DNA of 15,278 bases, from assembly GCA_023271485.1 (NCBI GenBank), contig JALPXT010000023.1, positions 1 to 15,278 of the forward strand, written 5' to 3'. This document shows positions 13,759-15,278 of this stretch, piece after piece. The position numbers were made by a program, and so were the translations under genes. Origin of the DNA: Dehalococcoidia bacterium. Lineage in GTDB: Bacteria > Chloroflexota > Dehalococcoidia > SZUA-161 > SpSt-899. The stretch's first letter is position 1. Each line of letters opens with the position of its first letter. The notes under the pieces are model-generated. The model was given only the letters and a program-made list of their open reading frames with translations. It had not been told where the DNA came from and ran no database searches.

Positions 13759-15243
13759 GTGGCGGGAATTGCAGGAATTCAAGGCGTTGACGGTGCTGAG
13801 TTGGGAGGCATGCTTGAGACGATCAAGTACAGGGGTCCGGACGGGACCTGGATAAACCGGGAGCAAGGAGTAAATATGGGATGCTGTGAGTTGAATGTGG
13901 GGGCGGGTTGTAAGGATGGTTCACACCATGCGTTCGATGGCGGCAGAGCGGTCGTTCTGGACGGGCGTGTCTACAATCCCGAGAAGGGAAATATGACCGA
14001 CGCTGAGGCCATCCTGTCTCTCTATGACAGGTATGGCACTCAGTTTGCCGGCAGAATAGACGGCGACTTTGCCTGCGCCATATCGGATGAGGGCAAGATG
14101 ATACTGGCCCGAGATAATGTCGGTGTGAAGCCCCTTTATTATGGGCATAATGATGCCGGAAGCCTGGTCTTTGCCTCTGAGGCGAAGGCCCTGGTGGGTA
14201 TCGCTGATGATGTCAAGGAGTTCCCTCCCGGGTATATCTACTCCCGAGAACTCGGCTTCCGGAAGTATGCCTGCCAGGCTGTCGAGACCCCTGAATTCGA
14301 GGACTATGAGCAGGCCAGGAAAGTAGTAAAGCAACTCATGATAGAGGCAACTGAGAGAAGGATGAAAGACAACGCTGTGGGGGGGATTCTCCTGAGTGGA
14401 GGACTGGATAGCAGCCTGATCACCTATATGGCGCATCAGATAAAGCCGGATATTGAATGCTTTACGGTGAGCATGGATGGAGGAGAAGACCTCCCGCTGG
14501 CCAAAGATGTAACTGCCTACCTGGGCATCAAGCATCAGGTGTTGATGTTCGGTGAAGAGGAGATCAGTGAGATACTGCCTCTGGCGATCCATCACCAGGA
14601 GATGTACGAGGAAAGCTGCGTGCATGGTGCAATCGCCAATTTCCTGGCCGGGCGGTTCGTCAGCCGGCATACCCGGTGCGTTCTCACCGGAGAGGGAGCG
14701 GACGAGTTCTTTGCCGGGTATGACGGTCAGTTCAGGCAGGGAAAGAACAAAGAGGAGGTTGGAAATATAGTCGATCACCTTATTAATGCTGCTCACAACA
14801 CGGCGCTGCAGAGGCTGGATAGACTGAATGCCGCAAATTCTATGGAGAGCCGCACGCCTTTCCTCGATGCAAGGGTTATCGATTTCTGTATGAAGATTCC
14901 GCTGGACTGTAAGATTCACGGTCCCGAACAGACTGGAAAGCGGATTTTGCGCCAGGCATTTGAGGGTTGCCTTCCTGACCATATCATCTACCAGACAAAA
15001 CGGTTCTTTGCTCAGGGTTCCGGTGTGGCCTGGATCATGCGTGCACAGGCGGAAAGGCATATCTCTGAAGACGAGCTCTCACAACACAATAGTATAGAGG
15101 GTAATCCGAGGCTATCTTCGGTGGAGGAACTGTACTACTATCGCATGTTCAAGGAGACCTTTCCCCATCCGGCCTACGACCGGCTGGTGGGTAGATGGGA
15201 TCCGTCCCGACCGGATTTCTTTCTGCGGAAGGCAGGGGGATAG
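13759..15243 (+). CDS. Asparagine-synthetase-like amide ligase with an inactive glutaminase domain
   Basis: A 494-residue protein with the AsnB two-domain layout. The C-terminal ATP-pyrophosphatase/synthetase domain looks intact: PP-loop S213-G-G-L-D-S-S219, LTGEGADEFFAGY (309-321) and LNAANSMESRTPFLDARV (about 355-372). The N-terminal Ntn glutaminase domain is present but dead by sequence: the start is M-A-G-I-A-G, with Ala2 in place of the catalytic Cys; the HRRL block reads CCELNV (42-47), losing the Arg; and NGE reads D68-G-R70. It therefore cannot draw ammonia from glutamine. Beta-lactam synthetase and carbapenam synthetase show the same loss and use an amine nucleophile instead. Translation starts at GTG with GGAGA 7 bases upstream, and no upstream codon restores the cysteine. 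It closes the betaine-demethylation cluster, 36 bases after corrinoid protein 2. Acid substrate and nucleophile are unknown; ammonia-dependent asparagine synthesis remains possible. Confidence 0.85.
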   Translation: MAGIAGIQGVDGAELGGMLETIKYRGPDGTWINREQGVNMGCCELNVGAGCKDGSHHAFDGGRAVVLDGRVYNPEKGNMTDAEAILSLYDRYGTQFAGRIDGDFACAISDEGKMILARDNVGVKPLYYGHNDAGSLVFASEAKALVGIADDVKEFPPGYIYSRELGFRKYACQAVETPEFEDYEQARKVVKQLMIEATERRMKDNAVGGILLSGGLDSSLITYMAHQIKPDIECFTVSMDGGEDLPLAKDVTAYLGIKHQVLMFGEEEISEILPLAIHHQEMYEESCVHGAIANFLAGRFVSRHTRCVLTGEGADEFFAGYDGQFRQGKNKEEVGNIVDHLINAAHNTALQRLDRLNAANSMESRTPFLDARVIDFCMKIPLDCKIHGPEQTGKRILRQAFEGCLPDHIIYQTKRFFAQGSGVAWIMRAQAERHISEDELSQHNSIEGNPRLSSVEELYYYRMFKETFPHPAYDRLVGRWDPSRPDFFLRKAGG

Positions 15244-15278
15244 CTTAAACTCAGGGTAACCGCCTATTCGTGAGATTT

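Noticed and set aside
13921..15060. Long open frame (379 residues) on the minus strand inside the AsnB-like gene
   Set aside because: It is antisense to a gene with clear AsnB motifs along its whole length, contains no recognisable domain and has the look of a codon-bias shadow.

Overview
The window reads as a bacterial chromosome or contig: sigma70-type promoters, Shine-Dalgarno sites, tRNA genes with encoded CCA ends. An anaerobic corrinoid-dependent methyl metabolism (two MttB-superfamily methyltransferases without pyrrolysine, two small corrinoid proteins, a pterin methyltransferase), together with a zf-TFIIB/LemA/HtpX operon, fits a Chloroflexota (Dehalococcoidia-like) or similar anaerobic subsurface lineage. 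That placement is inference and only moderately certain. All protein genes run on the + strand except the transposase.

Region 1 (1-335) is a compact tRNA cluster: Trp (5' end cut off by the window), Leu(GAG), Gly(CCC) and Cys(GCA). Region 2 (about 339-1266) is a REP-associated/Y1 tyrosine transposase on the minus strand, bounded by imperfect terminal inverted repeats and lying 3 bases after tRNA-Cys. Its promoter overlaps one repeat and its stop codon lies in the other. Region 3 (1319-3655) is a membrane/envelope quality-control operon: a double zinc-ribbon (zf-TFIIB) protein, LemA, and the M48 protease HtpX with a C-terminal zinc ribbon. A promoter with an embedded 15-bp dyad precedes it. 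Region 4 (3656-4057) has no convincing gene. It begins with a near-consensus promoter (TTGACA-17-TAGAAT) and would form a leader of about 345 nt with small hairpins and a two-codon ORF.

Region 5 (4058-15243) is an 11-kb co-directional cluster for import and demethylation of quaternary amines. Its order is: a stand-alone MetH-type activation-domain protein (corrinoid reactivation); MttB-like methyltransferase 1; an OpuC/ProU-type betaine ABC transporter (permease, CBS-domain ATPase, permease, lipoprotein binding protein); an MtgA/AcsE-like methylcorrinoid:tetrahydrofolate methyltransferase; corrinoid protein 1; a diverged MttB-like methyltransferase 2; corrinoid protein 2; and an asparagine-synthetase-like protein. 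In the inferred route, a betaine-like compound enters through the transporter, MttB-like enzymes move methyl groups to the corrinoid proteins, the pterin enzyme passes them to tetrahydrofolate for the Wood-Ljungdahl pathway, and the first gene rescues oxidised cobalamin.

The most unusual element is the terminal AsnB-like protein. Its synthetase motifs are intact but every recognisable glutaminase residue (Cys, Arg, and the Asn and Glu of NGE) is substituted, so it resembles a beta-lactam-synthetase-like amide ligase more than an asparagine synthetase. The two duplicated methyltransferase/corrinoid pairs and the lack of a recognisable RamA-type activator are the other notable points.
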